Source: a virus | DNA length: 22,274 nucleotides | Direction: 5' to 3' (one strand) | IMG/VR virus record: IMGVR_UViG_3300020056_000961 | Coordinates: 1 to 22,274 of that record | The notes under the pieces: generated by a model | Told to the model about the DNA's origin: nothing | Databases searched by the model: none | Seen by the model: only the letters and a program-made list of their open reading frames with translations | Made by a program: the position numbers and the translations under genes | Shown: positions 20,506 through 22,274 of the stretch, piece by piece | How positions within the stretch are numbered: the stretch's first letter is position 1 | Layout of the letters: every line of letters starts with the position of its first letter

Positions 20506-22274
20506 TTGTATGCACCTTTCTTTATCAGAGGCATTTCCTCACTGTAAATTCTTTTAACTAGTGCAGTCAAGTCATCCTTCTTCATAATCTGCTTAGGTTC
20601 ATGTGCTAGATCATATTTTTTATTATATGCATATGCACAGTCCATAATTGAATCGTACATATGTTTTTTTACGCTAATTTTTTCACTGTTATTATATGCT
20701 TCTTGCATACCACACATCATAGGATAGTATTTTTGTCTATACATCTGTGGATCATTACGCATAAACACTAATAAATCATCAGCAATGTCATATTTAGGAC
20801 CAAACTCTTTGTCATTTGGTGCCATCATAGCTTCTTTTACAGTTGCATTTGGATCGTTTGTTTGTTTCACTTCTGGCTCCTGTTGTTGCGGTTGTGGTTG
20901 TTCTGGTTGCTGTGGCTCTTGTTGCTTATCCTCAACTTTATCTTCTACTTTAGCAATAGCTTTTAGTAATCCACCCATCTCAATAATACTTCTAATATAA
21001 CCTTTAGCAGTATCACCCTTCATATTAGTACGTGCTTGTATAAGCATAGTTTTACCACTTACTTCTTGTAGTGCATCTGTACCTATTGGTCTGCCGTGTA
21101 CTTGGATTTTAGGAGGATCTGCTTGGTAACTTACCTGTAGATCAAACTGTTCCATTGCCTCTTTTAATTCAGGACCAAAGGTTAGTTCAGTAAAACCTGG
21201 ACTGTTGGGTGTAGCTTTTAAAATTACCATGCTTACTTTAGGATCATTTAATGCCGCATGGTATGAAATACCTTGATGCAATCTTTCTACAAACTTTACT
21301 TCGTTTTGTGTGTTGCCTTTTAACTCGTTTTCTAATTCACTAGCAACATCTGCATAAATCTTTTTGAAAATAGGATAGTTATGTCTTGCATCTTCCCCAT
21401 TCATTTCGTCTATATACGAGTCTTTAATATCTACACCAAATATACTTTTAAAAAATTTCTCAATCTTTTCATATGAGTTACCAGGAACTTGTCCAAACTG
21501 TTTAACATCACCTGCTTTTGCACTTAGCAAGTTAATGGTACTTTCATCGATTGTTAAGAATAAATCTGCTTTTGTTCCTTTTTGATCTGCAACTCCGTCC
21601 GAGTTAACTACGATAGTATTTGAATTAGGATCTGTCAATGCAACATTTACAGCTTCTTTTACCGCTTCGCTTCCGTTAGCCCACTTAACTGCTGATCTAT
21701 TTAAACCAATCATTTCAGCAGGTAGTTTTCCTTCTCTTATAGCTTTATGCATAGCACCAAAACTTGTTTGATTTAGTACAAGAATAAATTCTAAACTGTC
21801 ATTTTTTACTTTTGACTTAACAATTCCTCTTTTATTTTTATTTTCTCTTGTAACAGTCATTCGGTTTAGAACATCAAGCACTTGTGCTTCAGTAATTTCT
21901 TCACCTAACTGCTCAAATTTGGCCGTGGCCGCCGCACCTAAAAATGCTTCACCAACGTCTCCTGTATTGAATGGTTTCCTTGAACCTTTCATTTCCGGAG
22001 TTTTATAAATTTGACCTGTTGGAATATATTCATCAGACCCTTCTATTTTTACACTTACACTTGCTGGTAAAGAATTTGCAGGTACTAAGTATCCACGATC
22101 GTCAATATTTGCTTCGTTTTTATCTTCGATAGGAGAATCTTGGTTGTAAAATAGCTGTGATAATCTTTGTGCTTCTGACGGTTCAAACTTTACTGTTTTA
22201 CCATATCTTTTTCTTGCTTCACCTTCAAGTTCTACGTCTTTGCCAGTAGCAATCATGTTAATCAACATGTCAAG
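20502..22274 (-). CDS. Large protein with possible PD-(D/E)xK-like nuclease core, 5' truncated by window edge
   Basis: The frame continues upstream past Met 22268 to the window edge, so the start is probably outside; 588 aa from that Met. Around residues 233-251, KADLFLTIDESTINLLSAKAG gives Asp-x(15)-SxK. Its strand-turn-strand setting resembles the PD-(D/E)xK core of type II restriction enzymes, but the usual Glu/Asp before Lys is replaced by Ser-Ala, so the call is weak. A Gln/Pro-rich linker lies near 445-466 (QQEPQQPEQPQPQQQEPE), followed by a small helical C-terminal domain with YYPMMCGMQEAYNN. The 3' end overlaps the nucleotidyltransferase GTG. A virion or DNA-processing protein is possible; unidentified. 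Confidence 0.5.
   Translation of the reverse strand, partial: LDMLINMIATGKDVELEGEARKRYGKTVKFEPSEAQRLSQLFYNQDSPIEDKNEANIDDRGYLVPANSLPASVSVKIEGSDEYIPTGQIYKTPEMKGSRKPFNTGDVGEAFLGAAATAKFEQLGEEITEAQVLDVLNRMTVTRENKNKRGIVKSKVKNDSLEFILVLNQTSFGAMHKAIREGKLPAEMIGLNRSAVKWANGSEAVKEAVNVALTDPNSNTIVVNSDGVADQKGTKADLFLTIDESTINLLSAKAGDVKQFGQVPGNSYEKIEKFFKSIFGVDIKDSYIDEMNGEDARHNYPIFKKIYADVASELENELKGNTQNEVKFVERLHQGISYHAALNDPKVSMVILKATPNSPGFTELTFGPELKEAMEQFDLQVSYQADPPKIQVHGRPIGTDALQEVSGKTMLIQARTNMKGDTAKGYIRSIIEMGGLLKAIAKVEDKVEDKQQEPQQPEQPQPQQQEPEVKQTNDPNATVKEAMMAPNDKEFGPKYDIADDLLVFMRNDPQMYRQKYYPMMCGMQEAYNNSEKISVKKHMYDSIMDCAYAYNKKYDLAHEPKQIMKKDDLTALVKRIYSEEMPLIKKGAYK

Overview
The window looks like an interior segment of a T4-like (myovirus) tailed phage genome from a marine-type, AT-rich lineage. 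It encodes a family B DNA polymerase with a T4/RB69-type clamp-binding tail (gp43-like) and a sliding clamp (gp45-like). Around these is a dense set of accessory metabolic genes typical of cyanophage- or pelagiphage-like T4 relatives. All genes lie on the minus strand, so the region reads from high to low coordinates. Genes are packed with ATGA, GTGA or TAATG overlaps and almost no intergenic DNA. No gap exceeds about 70 bases once two short genes (52 and 42 aa) are added. I see no tRNA, rRNA, CRISPR array or insertion sequence.

Region by region, in transcription order. (1) 22274-14463 holds late or virion-type and unknown genes: a 5'-truncated protein with a weak restriction-endonuclease-like motif, a nucleotidyltransferase, a mosaic 800-aa protein (HAD nucleotidase-like plus ParB-like domains), a 2OG-Fe(II) dioxygenase, and several small Lys-rich proteins. 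Some N-termini resemble T4 prohead-protease targeting peptides, and several C-termini are Lys/Cys-rich. One T4 late-promoter-like GATAAATA box lies at 15679-15686. (2) At 14451-14479 a perfect sigma70 promoter starts an early-type block: a DsbA-like DNA-binding protein, two small membrane proteins, an SGNH-hydrolase-like protein and the DNA polymerase. (3) 10353-8274 holds a coiled-coil protein and a sugar-activation cassette (cytidylyltransferase, eukaryote-type phosphomannomutase-like HAD enzyme, SDR epimerase). (4) A second perfect promoter at 8296-8324 drives the sliding clamp, followed by a 52-aa membrane peptide and a queuine tRNA-ribosyltransferase/DpdA-like enzyme. (5) A third perfect promoter at 5039-5067 precedes or overlaps a QueD-like gene, then a GT-B glycosyltransferase resembling the tRNA-queuosine mannosyltransferase type. 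(6) 3270-1 carries a protein with an SSB-like C-terminal tip, a cupin, a phosphoribosyltransferase, a 2OG oxygenase, a HIT protein, a small conserved-looking protein and a truncated SGNH-like protein.

The most interesting possibility is that the TGT/DpdA-like, QueD-like and glycosyltransferase genes form part of a pathway for a glycosylated 7-deazaguanine in phage DNA or tRNA. All family calls come from reading motifs by eye; no database search was run.
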